Shown piece after piece: positions 35,031 through 44,013 of a DNA stretch of 64,000 nt. The notes beneath the pieces are model-generated. The model saw nothing but the letters and a program-made list of their open reading frames with translations. It did not search any database and was not told where the DNA came from. The DNA is from Pseudomonadales bacterium (GTDB lineage Bacteria; Pseudomonadota; Gammaproteobacteria; Pseudomonadales; Azotimanducaceae), in the NCBI GenBank assembly GCA_028281885.1, contig JANQJA010000020.1, positions 62,001-126,000 of the forward strand, read 5' to 3'. The stretch's first letter is position 1. The number at the start of each line of letters is the position of its first letter. Made by a program: the position numbers and the translations under genes.

Positions 35031-35702
35031 ATGAATGACAAGATCGAGTCTATCGCGATCCTCGGCGGCACCGGTGATCTCGGTGGTGGTCTTGCGCGGC
35101 AGTGGTCGCGCGCGGGATATCAGGTGTTGATTGGTTCCCGGACGCTGGAAAAGGGACAAGCAGCCGCGAAGGCGTTGCTGGATGAGTTCCCTGATCTCAA
35201 TGTGACTGGTCATGAAAACCTTGATGCGGCCAGCCGTGCCGACATTGTTGTGCTGACGGTCCCCTTCGCCCATCAGTTAAGTACGCTCGAAGTGGTCAAG
35301 GAAGCGCTGAAGGGCAAGATTCTGATCGACGTGACAGTACCGCTGGTTCCCCCCAGGGTGGGTACTGTTCAGCTGCCGGAAGGCGGCAGCGCGGCACTGA
35401 TGGCCCAGACGGTACTGGGAGATGAGGTGCAGGTCGTATCCGCGTTTCAGAATGTCGGTGCCCAGCATCTGCGGGAAGATCACAAGATCGAATGCGACGT
35501 GCTGGTCACAGGCGACAAGCGGGCCGCCCGTGACACGGTTATCAAGCTGGTTGAAGCTGTCGGGCTGCGAGGCTGGCATGCGGGTCCGCTGGCCAACTCG
35601 GCGGCCGCTGAAGTGTTGACGTCAGTCCTGATTACCATCAACCGGCATCACAAGATTGACGGCGCCGGGATTGTCATCACAGGCGAGCCGGCAACCGACT
35701 AG
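35031..35702 (+). CDS. npdG: NADPH:F420 oxidoreductase (Fno/NpdG)
   Basis: A 223-residue NADP-binding protein that interconverts F420/F420H2 and NADP/NADPH, linking the F420 pool to central metabolism. The Rossmann loop is LGGTGDLGGGLAR with VLIGSR for the NADP 2'-phosphate. The family signatures IDVTVPLVPPRVG, SAFQNVGAQHL and ANSAAAEVLTSVLI are clear. It precedes cofE by 9 nt. Electrons for the LLM reductases could come through this enzyme. Confidence 0.93.
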   Translation: MNDKIESIAILGGTGDLGGGLARQWSRAGYQVLIGSRTLEKGQAAAKALLDEFPDLNVTGHENLDAASRADIVVLTVPFAHQLSTLEVVKEALKGKILIDVTVPLVPPRVGTVQLPEGGSAALMAQTVLGDEVQVVSAFQNVGAQHLREDHKIECDVLVTGDKRAARDTVIKLVEAVGLRGWHAGPLANSAAAEVLTSVLITINRHHKIDGAGIVITGEPATD

Positions 35703-35711
35703 CAGCGAAGT

Positions 35712-36491
35712 ATGAAGCTGACCTTTACCGGGATTGGGTCATTGCCCATGATCGAACCGGGCGACGATCTTGTCGCGCTGGTCTGCGATGCGGTTGCTTC
35801 CAGCGGCGAGCAGATCCTTGACGATGACGTGATCGTGCTGGCCCAAAAGATCGTTTCGAAAGCCGAGGGTCGTTATCTGGATCTCAGTACGGTTGAGCCG
35901 TCCGCCGAAGCGATCGAACTTGCTGCCGTCGTGGATAAGGACCCGCGCAAGGTACAGGCAATCCTGAACGAATCCAATGAAGTGGTGCGTACTCGTGAGG
36001 GTGTACTGATCGTCGAGCAGAAGCTGGGTTTTGTTCAGGCGAATGCAGGTATCGATCAATCCAACATTCCGGATCGGGGAGCGGAAGAAGACATGATGTG
36101 TCTGCTGTTGCCGGAGGATCCGGACCACAGTGCAAGAATGTTCCGAGATGGAATTCGCTCGCGCCTTGGTCGTGACGTTGGCGTCATCATCAACGACAGC
36201 CTTGGCCGGGCATGGCGTAACGGTACGCTGGGCCTGGCTATCGGGGTTGCTGGTTTCACCGCGCTTGAAGACTACGTGGGCGGTCAGGATCTGTATGGTC
36301 GAGAATTGAAGGTGACCCAGGTGGCTGCCGCCGATGAGATGGCGGCGGGGGCATCGCTCGTCATGGGGCAGACTACGGAGAAGACGCCCGTGGTGCTGGT
36401 TCGGGGTTACCGGCCCAGGGAACCTGAAGATCTGTCGCAACGGGGCGTGGGTTCGCTGATTCGCCACCGGGATATGGACCTGTTCCGCTGA
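35712..36491 (+). CDS. cofE: Coenzyme F420-0:L-glutamate ligase CofE
   Basis: A 259-residue GTP-dependent ligase that adds glutamates to F420-0. Family marks are IGSLPMIEPGDDL, DVIVLAQKIVSKAEGR, the metal/substrate segment NAGIDQSNI and IINDSLGRAWRNGTLGLAIG. The size equals the archaeal single-domain type. It lacks the C-terminal FMN/nitroreductase domain of mycobacterial FbiB, so dehydro-F420 reduction is not provided by this protein. It ends 2 nt before cofD. Confidence 0.95.
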   Translation: MKLTFTGIGSLPMIEPGDDLVALVCDAVASSGEQILDDDVIVLAQKIVSKAEGRYLDLSTVEPSAEAIELAAVVDKDPRKVQAILNESNEVVRTREGVLIVEQKLGFVQANAGIDQSNIPDRGAEEDMMCLLLPEDPDHSARMFRDGIRSRLGRDVGVIINDSLGRAWRNGTLGLAIGVAGFTALEDYVGGQDLYGRELKVTQVAAADEMAAGASLVMGQTTEKTPVVLVRGYRPREPEDLSQRGVGSLIRHRDMDLFR

Positions 36492-36493
36492 CA

Positions 36494-37456
36494 ATGGCTT
36501 CCCGGATCGTTGCGATCTCAGGTGGAGTAGGTGGCGCGAAACTGTCGCTCGGCCTCGCTCGCGTGCTGGATCCCGACCAACTCGCGATTGTTGCCAACAC
36601 TGGCGACGACTTCGATCATCTTGGGCTGCGAATCTGTCCTGATCTGGATACGGTCATGTATACGCTGGCTGACGTGAACAACAAGGAACTGGGCTGGGGG
36701 CAGGTCGGTGAAACCTGGCAGTTCCTGGATGCGCTGGAAAAGCTCGGCGGTGAAACCTGGTTTCGGCTCGGGGATCGTGACCTCGCTACTCACATTCAGC
36801 GCACGACCCTGTTGCGAAGCGGGCAGCGCCTGTCCGCCGTCACGGCATCACTCTGTGCGCAGCTGGGTGTTGAGGTCCCGTTGTTGCCGATGACCGATGA
36901 CGACGTGCGTACGATGGTGTTCACGCAGTCCGGCGAGACGCTGTCGTTTCAGCACTATTTTGTGCGTGATCGCTGTGCGCCACGGGTCAGTGGGTTTGAG
37001 TTTGCTGGAATCGAGACGGCAGCGCCTGCGCCGGGCTTCATCAGCCGGCTGACGGACATTGAACTGGGCGCGGTGATCATCTGTCCTTCCAATCCCTTTG
37101 TCAGTGTTGATCCGGTGTTGGCTCTGCCGGGTGTGCTGGAGGCCATGCAGAACAGCTCGGCACCGGTCATTGCCGTGTCGCCGATTATTGGCGGTGAAGC
37201 GATCAAAGGACCGGCTGCAAAGATGATGGCCGAACTGGGCATGCCGATCACCGCGGCGGGTGTTGCCGAACACTACGCCGATCGTATCGACGGCTTTGTC
37301 CTCGATCATCGTGATGTCCAGATGCAGTCACAGATTGAAGCGCTCGGATTGAAGGTCCTGGTGACCGAAACGCTGATGAGGTCGCTGGAAGACCGCGAGG
37401 CGCTCGCGAAGGCAGTATTGGGGTTTGTTGAGGGCTGGAGAACCCGGCAAGTCTAG
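36494..37456 (+). CDS. cofD: 2-phospho-L-lactate transferase CofD
   Basis: A 320-residue enzyme that transfers the phospho-lactyl (or related) group from its GDP-activated form to the riboflavin-like FO, giving F420-0 or an analogue. Marks are AISGGVGGAKLSLGLA at the N terminus, NTGDDFDHLGLRICPDLDT, and SNPFVSVDPVLALPGV. It is tightly linked to cofE. The following 103-nt gap separates it from cofC without an obvious terminator. Confidence 0.96.
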   Translation: MASRIVAISGGVGGAKLSLGLARVLDPDQLAIVANTGDDFDHLGLRICPDLDTVMYTLADVNNKELGWGQVGETWQFLDALEKLGGETWFRLGDRDLATHIQRTTLLRSGQRLSAVTASLCAQLGVEVPLLPMTDDDVRTMVFTQSGETLSFQHYFVRDRCAPRVSGFEFAGIETAAPAPGFISRLTDIELGAVIICPSNPFVSVDPVLALPGVLEAMQNSSAPVIAVSPIIGGEAIKGPAAKMMAELGMPITAAGVAEHYADRIDGFVLDHRDVQMQSQIEALGLKVLVTETLMRSLEDREALAKAVLGFVEGWRTRQV

Positions 37457-37559
37457 TGCGGGGCTCAGGCCGTTCCGGGGCCGGCGGGATTGCAGCGGCT
37501 GTCTCATCACTGTCGGTCATGTTAACGTTATTGGCCCTGGGCCTCCCTACAGGTCACTG

Positions 37560-38240
37560 ATGACAACGGTTGCGGTTATTCCCGTTAAACAACTGGAACA
37601 TGTGAAGCAACGCCTCGGTGCGCTGCTTTCCGCCGATCAGCGGCAGCGCCTGTTTACGGCGATGTTCAAGGATGTACTTGAGGCGGTGACTGCCTGTGAC
37701 CGGATCGATATGGTCATTATCGTGACCAGCGACGATGAGGTGGCAGAGCTGGGGCGTGCCTACGGGGCGGAGATCCGTGCCGAACCGGAACCGGGTGGCC
37801 TCACCCGGTCCGTTACTCATATTGCCGGGCAACTTGCCGGCGAATCTGTCAGCAGGATGATCTTCGTACCCGCCGACGTGCCGCTGATTTCAGTCGAAGA
37901 ACTCGAGATCGTGCTCGACGGGATTGGCCTGGGGAGTGACCCGGAATGCCTGATCGTTCCATCCCAGCGGTTGGATGGTTCCAATTGCATGGTCTGCTCA
38001 CCCCCGGATGCCATGACCTTCGGCTTTGGCGAAGACAGCTTTCGTCGTCACCTGCGCCTTGCCCGGGACCAGGGACTGGCGCTTCGGGTTGCGAAGTTAC
38101 CCGGCATTGGTCTCGATATCGATACACCGGAAGATCTTCGCCAGTGTGCCGAAGAGCTGACCCGGCAGGCTCTCTCGACGCACACTTCCAGAATTCTTCA
38201 GGAAGACGGTATTAGTCAGGAACTGCGCAGGGCAGGGTAG
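37560..38240 (+). CDS. cofC: Phospho-lactate (or phosphoenolpyruvate/phosphoglycerate) guanylyltransferase CofC
   Basis: 226 residues from ATG 37560; the frame is open 45 codons upstream, but the conserved VAVIPVKQLEHVKQRL begins just after this ATG. CofC/FbiD activates a three-carbon phospho-acid with GTP for CofD. The nucleotide-binding fold shows FVPADVPLI, a sugar-transferase-like acidic motif, and GIGLDIDTPEDL at the C terminus. Family members differ in substrate (2-phospholactate, PEP or 3-phosphoglycerate), and sequence here does not settle which. Ends 6 nt before fbiC. Confidence 0.93.
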   Translation: MTTVAVIPVKQLEHVKQRLGALLSADQRQRLFTAMFKDVLEAVTACDRIDMVIIVTSDDEVAELGRAYGAEIRAEPEPGGLTRSVTHIAGQLAGESVSRMIFVPADVPLISVEELEIVLDGIGLGSDPECLIVPSQRLDGSNCMVCSPPDAMTFGFGEDSFRRHLRLARDQGLALRVAKLPGIGLDIDTPEDLRQCAEELTRQALSTHTSRILQEDGISQELRRAG

Positions 38241-38246
38241 GAAGCA

Positions 38247-40745
38247 GTGTTGGACAAGTTTGATACGTTATTAGCAGACAGCAAAACAAGGTTGCTCGAC
38301 CACGACGAGGCGCTGCACCTGGCTGAATGCAGTGACACGCCGGCGCTGATGTCGGTGGCCTCGAGAATTCGCGATCGCGGGCATCGTAATGTTGTGTCGT
38401 TTTCGAAGAAGGTTTTTATCCCGCTGACTCATCTTTGCCGGGATGTTTGCCACTACTGCACCTTTGCCCAGGTCCCGAGAAAAGTTAAGGCGCCTTATCT
38501 GACACCCGATGAAGTGTTGAAGATCGCGCAAGATGGCGCCGCCGCCGGCTGCAAGGAGGCCCTGTTTACCCTTGGGGATAAACCAGAGCTGCGTTACAGG
38601 GCTGCGCGTGAAGGCCTGCGTGATCTCGGTCAGGAATCGACGTTGAGCTATCTGCGAGACATGGCGGAGCTGGTACTGACTGAAACCGGCATGCTGCCGC
38701 ATCTCAACCCGGGACTGATGAACGCTGACGATCTGGCTGAGCTGCGCAAGGTGTCTATATCGATGGGGATTATGCTCGAGTCAGGTTCTGACCGGCTGCT
38801 TGAAAAAGGTATGCCGCATCATGGATCTCCTGACAAGATTCCGGCGCGACGAATGGAGACCATCCGCCTTGCCGGGGAAGCCCGCATCCCGTTTACTTCT
38901 GGATTGTTGATCGGTATTGGCGAGACGCGCCGGGAGCGAATCGAATCCCTGTTGATGTTGCGTGAGGCTAATCACGGCTACGGTCACATCCAGGAGATTA
39001 TTATCCAGAATTTCCGCCGCAAGCCGGAAACCCTGATGGCGAATGCGCCGGAACCTGACCTGAATGAATTGCTCTGGACCATCGCCATGGCGCGCATCAT
39101 CTTTGGCGAATCAATGAATATCCAGGCGCCGCCGAATCTGTCGCCCGGCGTGCTGGAGCAGATTGTCGATGCGGGAATCAATGACTGGGGCGGCGTTTCT
39201 CCGGTGACGCCCGATTTTGTCAATCCGGAAGCCCCCTGGCCGCATCTCACCAACCTGGCCCGGGAAACCGCTAACGCAGGCAAGCACCTGATTGAGCGGT
39301 TGGCGATTTATCCCGCTCATGCAATGTCGATGGAAGCCTGGCTGGATGACGATATGCAACCCCTGGTACGCCAGCATATCGACGGTGAGGGTTTTGCCCG
39401 AATGGACATCTGGTTAGCGGGAGCGGTGGTGGATGCGCCGCAGTCTGACCTGGCGCGGGTGACCGCCATCGCGAAATCGACGCCGTCGGCGGATCTGGGG
39501 GCGGTTGTTGAACGGGCCGTTGCCGGTGAGGCGCTGGTGGCTGCGGATGTCGTTCGCCTGATGCAAGCCCGGGGAGATGACTTTTCCTTGGTCTGCCAGG
39601 CGGCAGATCGCTTGCGCCACGAAGTCGCGGGCGATGAGGTCACCTATGTGGTGAACCGCAACATCAATTACACCAACGTTTGCTACTTCAAATGCCAGTT
39701 CTGCGCATTTTCCAAGGGCAAGATGAGTGAAAGCCTGCGTGGCCGGCCCTATGACCTTTCCGCCGAAGAAATCATGCGGCGAACCCGAGAGGCGATGGAC
39801 CGGGGTGCGACAGAAGTCTGCCTCCAAGGGGGGATTCACCCCGAGTACACCGGGCAGACCTACATCGATATCTGTCGCAGCGTGAAACAGGTGGCCCCCG
39901 ACATTCACATCCATGCGTTTACCCCCCTGGAGGTCTGGCAGGGAGCCAAAACGCTGGGTAAATCGGTGCCGGAGTTTCTGGGTGAGCTGAAAGAAGCGGG
40001 CCTTGGAACCTTGCCCGGTACTGCGGCCGAGATACTCGACGATGAAGTCAGGGCGGACCTGTGTCCCGACAAGATCAATACGGCGCAATGGCTTGAAGTG
40101 ATGGAAGCCGCCCACGAGCAGGGGTTTAATACCACCGCGACGATCATGTTCGGGCACATGGAGTCATACCGTCACGTCGCCAACCACCTGTTGCGAGTGC
40201 GTGAACTGCAGGCCAGGACCGGGGGTTTTACCGAGTTTGTGATCCTGCCTTTCATTCACATGGAATCGCCAGTTTACCTCAAGGGGAACGCCCGCAAGGG
40301 GCCGACCTTCCGCGAGGCTATCCTGATCCACGCGGTGGCGAGGCTGGTGCTGCACCCGCACTTTCGCAATATTCAGGCCTCCTGGACGAAACTGGGACAC
40401 GAAGGTGCCAGAGCCTGCCTGAATGCCGGCGTCAACGACCTGGGTGGCACGCTCATGAACGAGACGATCACTCGCGCTGCCGGCGCCAGTCATGGCCAGG
40501 AGACATCGCCGGAGGAAATGGAGGCGATCATCAGGTCTGTGGGGCGGATCCCTGTCCAGCGCACGACAACCTATGGCAGACCATCCACACTGCAGGTACA
40601 GCGTTCGTTCGGTGCCGAGCCGCTGGCGGACCCGGTGTATACGTCAGCAAAACGCTACGAACGGACCCGCCGGGCGAAGCGTGAACTTGAGCGGCCGGGC
40701 CTGGTGGATTCGGAAGAGCGTATCTCCGGCGCAGATATCGTTTAG
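38247..40745 (+). CDS. fbiC: Fused FO synthase CofG-CofH (FbiC)
   Basis: An 832-residue double radical-SAM enzyme with a GTG start that makes FO, the deazaflavin chromophore of F420, from diaminouracil and tyrosine. The CofG half (about residues 1-395) has its cluster motif in CRDVCHYC. The CofH half (about 420-830) has NVCYFKCQFCAF and downstream EVCLQGGIHPEYT. The fused form is usual in Actinobacteria and some proteobacteria, whereas most archaea have two genes. Mycobacterial FbiC is 856 residues, so this looks intact. Confidence 0.97.
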   Translation: MLDKFDTLLADSKTRLLDHDEALHLAECSDTPALMSVASRIRDRGHRNVVSFSKKVFIPLTHLCRDVCHYCTFAQVPRKVKAPYLTPDEVLKIAQDGAAAGCKEALFTLGDKPELRYRAAREGLRDLGQESTLSYLRDMAELVLTETGMLPHLNPGLMNADDLAELRKVSISMGIMLESGSDRLLEKGMPHHGSPDKIPARRMETIRLAGEARIPFTSGLLIGIGETRRERIESLLMLREANHGYGHIQEIIIQNFRRKPETLMANAPEPDLNELLWTIAMARIIFGESMNIQAPPNLSPGVLEQIVDAGINDWGGVSPVTPDFVNPEAPWPHLTNLARETANAGKHLIERLAIYPAHAMSMEAWLDDDMQPLVRQHIDGEGFARMDIWLAGAVVDAPQSDLARVTAIAKSTPSADLGAVVERAVAGEALVAADVVRLMQARGDDFSLVCQAADRLRHEVAGDEVTYVVNRNINYTNVCYFKCQFCAFSKGKMSESLRGRPYDLSAEEIMRRTREAMDRGATEVCLQGGIHPEYTGQTYIDICRSVKQVAPDIHIHAFTPLEVWQGAKTLGKSVPEFLGELKEAGLGTLPGTAAEILDDEVRADLCPDKINTAQWLEVMEAAHEQGFNTTATIMFGHMESYRHVANHLLRVRELQARTGGFTEFVILPFIHMESPVYLKGNARKGPTFREAILIHAVARLVLHPHFRNIQASWTKLGHEGARACLNAGVNDLGGTLMNETITRAAGASHGQETSPEEMEAIIRSVGRIPVQRTTTYGRPSTLQVQRSFGAEPLADPVYTSAKRYERTRRAKRELERPGLVDSEERISGADIV

Positions 40746-40763
40746 TTGAGAAGAGGACACATT

Positions 40764-41756
40764 ATGGCAGTTCCGCAACGCATCGCACTGACGCTACCCT
40801 CAGGTGGCGCGCTTGCCACGGTCGAAAAAGCCAAATGGGCGGAGACTGAAGGCTTCGACGACCTCTGGTTTGCGGATGCCTCGGGTATTGACGCCCTGAC
40901 CACTGCGGCGGCGGTGGCTATGGCGACCGAGCGTTGCCGAATCGGTACGGCGATTGTGCCAGTGTACTCCCGCACGCCTGCGGTGCTGGCATCCACCGCC
41001 CAGGTCTTGCACGAGTTGTCCGGCGGTCGTTTCATCCTTGGCATTGGTACGTCCAGTCCTGTGATGATGGAGGGGTGGCATGGCCAGAAGTTTGAAAAAC
41101 CGCTGACCCGGCTGAAAGAGACCGTGCAGCTGATCAAGCAGATCGTGAGCGGCGCCAAGACGGACTTTGACGGTGTGACGGTGTCGAGTCACGGTTATCG
41201 GCAGGCGGCGATCCCGGAAGGGATTCCGGTGTATATGGCCGCGCTCAGAGAGAAGATGCTGGAGACGGCGGCGGAGTTCAGCGATGGTGTGATCATCAAC
41301 CTGTTTCCCAAGCAGGCGCTGCCGAAGATTATCGAGCATATCCGAATTGGCGCGGAACGGGCCGGCAAGCGCCTTGAAGATGTAGAGATCGTCTGCCGAC
41401 ATCATGTCATTGTGACCGACGATAAGGCTGAGGCGCGAGACAGGTTCAGAATGAGTTTTGCACCCTACTACGCAACCGCGGTGTACAACAGCTTCCTGGA
41501 ATGGACGGGCTTCGAAGAGGCCGCCGCGATGATACGGGAAGGCTGGGCTGAGAAGGATCGTAACAAGACACAGGGTGCCATCACTGATGAACTGGCGGAT
41601 TCGATTGGCATTATCGGCACCGCAGAAGAGTGTTACGAACGAGTGCGTGAATATGCGACGCTGGGCATCACCACACACATTATCTCGGCAAACCAGAGAG
41701 ACAGGGCAGATGCAACTTACGATGCATTCAGGCCAACGAATTTTTCTTTGAAGTAG
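40764..41756 (+). CDS. LLM-class F420-dependent oxidoreductase, copy 1 after fbiC
   Basis: A 330-residue luciferase-like TIM barrel. The ATG at 40764 follows AGAGGA and gives the usual N terminus; an earlier TTG is in frame. Marks include GFDDLWFADASG, CRIGTAIVPVYSRTPAVLA, the loop LSGGRFILGIGTSSP and FSDGVIINLFP. Proximity to fbiC (18 nt) argues for F420 as cofactor, as in Mer-, Fgd- and Adf-type relatives. Substrate unknown; may be a dehydrogenase or a reductase of an unsaturated carbonyl compound. Confidence 0.88.
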   Translation: MAVPQRIALTLPSGGALATVEKAKWAETEGFDDLWFADASGIDALTTAAAVAMATERCRIGTAIVPVYSRTPAVLASTAQVLHELSGGRFILGIGTSSPVMMEGWHGQKFEKPLTRLKETVQLIKQIVSGAKTDFDGVTVSSHGYRQAAIPEGIPVYMAALREKMLETAAEFSDGVIINLFPKQALPKIIEHIRIGAERAGKRLEDVEIVCRHHVIVTDDKAEARDRFRMSFAPYYATAVYNSFLEWTGFEEAAAMIREGWAEKDRNKTQGAITDELADSIGIIGTAEECYERVREYATLGITTHIISANQRDRADATYDAFRPTNFSLK

Positions 41757-41767
41757 GGGGACAGGCA

Positions 41768-42802
41768 ATGAAGCTGGGATTGCTCGGAGGTTATGGCGGC
41801 AAGGTCGTCAGGGTTGATATAGAGCGGATCAGGGCAGCGGAAAGCATGGGTTATGACTCCGTGTGGACGGCAGAAGCGTATGGCTCTGATGCGGTATCGC
41901 CCGCCGCCTGGACGCTTGCCCAGACGACGAAGATCAAGGTGGGTACCGCCATTATGCAGATGCCGGCGCGGACACCCGCCTGCACCGCGATGACGGCCAT
42001 GACATTGAATCAGCTCTCAGGTGGTCGCTTTATCGTTGGCCTGGGTGCTTCCGGTCCCCAGGTTATCGAAGGCTGGCATGGCGTGCCCTATGGTCGCCCC
42101 ATGACCCGACTCAAGGAATATATTGAGATCCTTCGAAAGATCATGGCGCGGGAAGGGCCGGTGGAATATGACGGCTATCATTACCAGCTTCCCTATACAG
42201 GCAGTGACGGTACCGGTCTCGGCAAGCCGCTCAAAAGTATCCTGCAGGCAGATACCACAATACCGATCTACACCGCGTCGATTACGCCCAGGGGTATCGA
42301 GACCAGCGCGGAGGTGGCAGACGGCTTCTTTCCGATCTGGATGAACCCGTCGCGGTTCGATATTTTCGCAGAGCCCATCAGCAAGGGGCTAGCGACGAGC
42401 GGCCGCACCGTGACGGACTATGATGTTGCACCGTTTGTCACCTGCACACTCGGTGAAGACCTGGACGCCTGTCGTCGGCCGATCAAGGCCAACCTGGCGC
42501 TTTATATCGGTGGTATGGGTGCGAGAGACAAGAACTTCTATAACGACTACGCCCGTGCACTGGGATATGACGAGGCCGCAACGAAGATTCAGGATCTCTA
42601 TCTTGCCGGGAAACGGGACGAGGCGATGGCAGCGGTGCCGGATGAACTCGTCGACGAACTTCACCTGGTGGGTCCTGCCGGCCGAATCAAGGAGCGGCTT
42701 GAAGCCTGGAAAGAAGCGGGTAGGCAGGGACACGTCAGTACCATGATGATCGGCAGTAACCAGATTGAGGCACTCGAACTCATTGCGAGCGAAATGCTCT
42801 GA
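41768..42802 (+). CDS. LLM-class F420-dependent oxidoreductase, copy 2 after fbiC
   Basis: A 344-residue paralogue starting 11 nt after copy 1. Family marks are SMGYDSVWTAEAYGSDAV, KVGTAIMQMPARTPACTAM and LSGGRFIVGLGASGPQVIEGW. The insertion YHYQLPYTGSDGTGLGKPLK is typical of a subgroup annotated as F420-dependent in Actinobacteria. Sequence identity with copy 1 looks moderate, so the two probably have different substrates. Operonic position with the F420 genes supports F420 use. Confidence 0.9.
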   Translation: MKLGLLGGYGGKVVRVDIERIRAAESMGYDSVWTAEAYGSDAVSPAAWTLAQTTKIKVGTAIMQMPARTPACTAMTAMTLNQLSGGRFIVGLGASGPQVIEGWHGVPYGRPMTRLKEYIEILRKIMAREGPVEYDGYHYQLPYTGSDGTGLGKPLKSILQADTTIPIYTASITPRGIETSAEVADGFFPIWMNPSRFDIFAEPISKGLATSGRTVTDYDVAPFVTCTLGEDLDACRRPIKANLALYIGGMGARDKNFYNDYARALGYDEAATKIQDLYLAGKRDEAMAAVPDELVDELHLVGPAGRIKERLEAWKEAGRQGHVSTMMIGSNQIEALELIASEML

Positions 42803-42840
42803 GGTAGTTTTCCGGCGCTTCGTCAGCGCTGTCCTGTGAC

Positions 42841-44013
42841 ATGGTATATACACTCAAGGCAGTAGGTTCCATTGCGGAGATCGGCCAGCGCGACTGGGAT
42901 GCGTGTGCAAATCCCTGCCTGACCGACCCGGATTGCGGCAAACCCTTTGATCCCTTCCTATCGTATGCCTTTCTCCATGCGCTCGAGGAGAGTGGCTCGG
43001 CGTGTCCCGCCAGTGGCTGGGCGCCTTATCACATCGCACTTGAAGATGATGAGGCGGGGATTCTTGGTGTCATCCCGATGTATCTCAAGAGTCACTCCCA
43101 GGGCGAATATGTGTTCGACCACAACTGGGCGGACGCTTTCGAGCGGGCGGGTGGCCAATACTACCCAAAGTTGCAGGTCGCGGTGCCATTTACCCCAGCG
43201 ACCGGTCGGCGCATCCTGACTCGTGAACTGGCCCAACCAGGGGATGTTCAAAACATGCTGGTGGGCGGTGCGATGAAGATGGCAGAGAACCTGTCGGTGT
43301 CCTCGGTCCACTTTACCTTTACCCAGAAGGATCAGTGGGATCGGCTGGGGGAACTGGGTTTTCTGCAGCGAACTCATAAACAGTTTCACTGGCACAACAA
43401 AGGCTATCAGCAGTTCGACGATTTTCTTGAGGATCTTTCCTCAAAGAAGCGCAAGAACATTCGTCGGGAACGTCGTGGTGCGAGAGAAAATGGTATCGAG
43501 ATTGAGTGGGTGACCGGTACTGATCTGACCGAGGTGCACTGGGACGCGTTCTACCAGTTTTATATGGATACCGGCAGTCGCAAGTGGGGCCGGCCATACC
43601 TGAAACGGGCATTCTTTTCGATGATCGGCGAGACGATGGCGGACAACGTACTACTTGTGATGTGCAAGCGCGAAGGGCGGTATATCGCGGGCGCGATCAA
43701 TTTTATTGGCAGCGAATGTCTGTTCGGTCGTAACTGGGGCTGTATCGAAGACCATCGTTTCCTGCATTTCGAAACCTGCTACTACCAGGCCATCGACTTT
43801 GCCATCCGGCACGGCCTGAAACGGGTGGAGGCCGGCGCCCAGGGCCCCCACAAGCTGGCACGAGGTTACATGCCGACCCATACCTACAGCGCGCACTGGA
43901 TTGTCGAGCGATCGTTCAGGGAAGCGGTTGAACAGTTCCTGGATCAGGAGCGCCAGTATGTGGATGAAGAAATCGAGTACATCGAGGAGCACTCACCCTT
44001 CCGCAAGGCCTAG
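42841..44013 (+). CDS. COG3146 family acyltransferase (GNAT/FemAB-like fold)
   Basis: A 390-residue protein of the DUF482/COG3146 group, annotated as putative peptidoglycan-related N-acyltransferase. Conserved stretches include FLHALEESGSA, GEYVFDHNWADAFERAGGQYYPKLQ, KKRKNIRRER and FGRNWGC. The actual acceptor is unknown. It ends the F420 run, 38 nt after the second LLM gene, and overlaps the convergent sensor kinase by 4 nt; a link to F420 is not implied by the family. Confidence 0.84.
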   Translation: MVYTLKAVGSIAEIGQRDWDACANPCLTDPDCGKPFDPFLSYAFLHALEESGSACPASGWAPYHIALEDDEAGILGVIPMYLKSHSQGEYVFDHNWADAFERAGGQYYPKLQVAVPFTPATGRRILTRELAQPGDVQNMLVGGAMKMAENLSVSSVHFTFTQKDQWDRLGELGFLQRTHKQFHWHNKGYQQFDDFLEDLSSKKRKNIRRERRGARENGIEIEWVTGTDLTEVHWDAFYQFYMDTGSRKWGRPYLKRAFFSMIGETMADNVLLVMCKREGRYIAGAINFIGSECLFGRNWGCIEDHRFLHFETCYYQAIDFAIRHGLKRVEAGAQGPHKLARGYMPTHTYSAHWIVERSFREAVEQFLDQERQYVDEEIEYIEEHSPFRKA

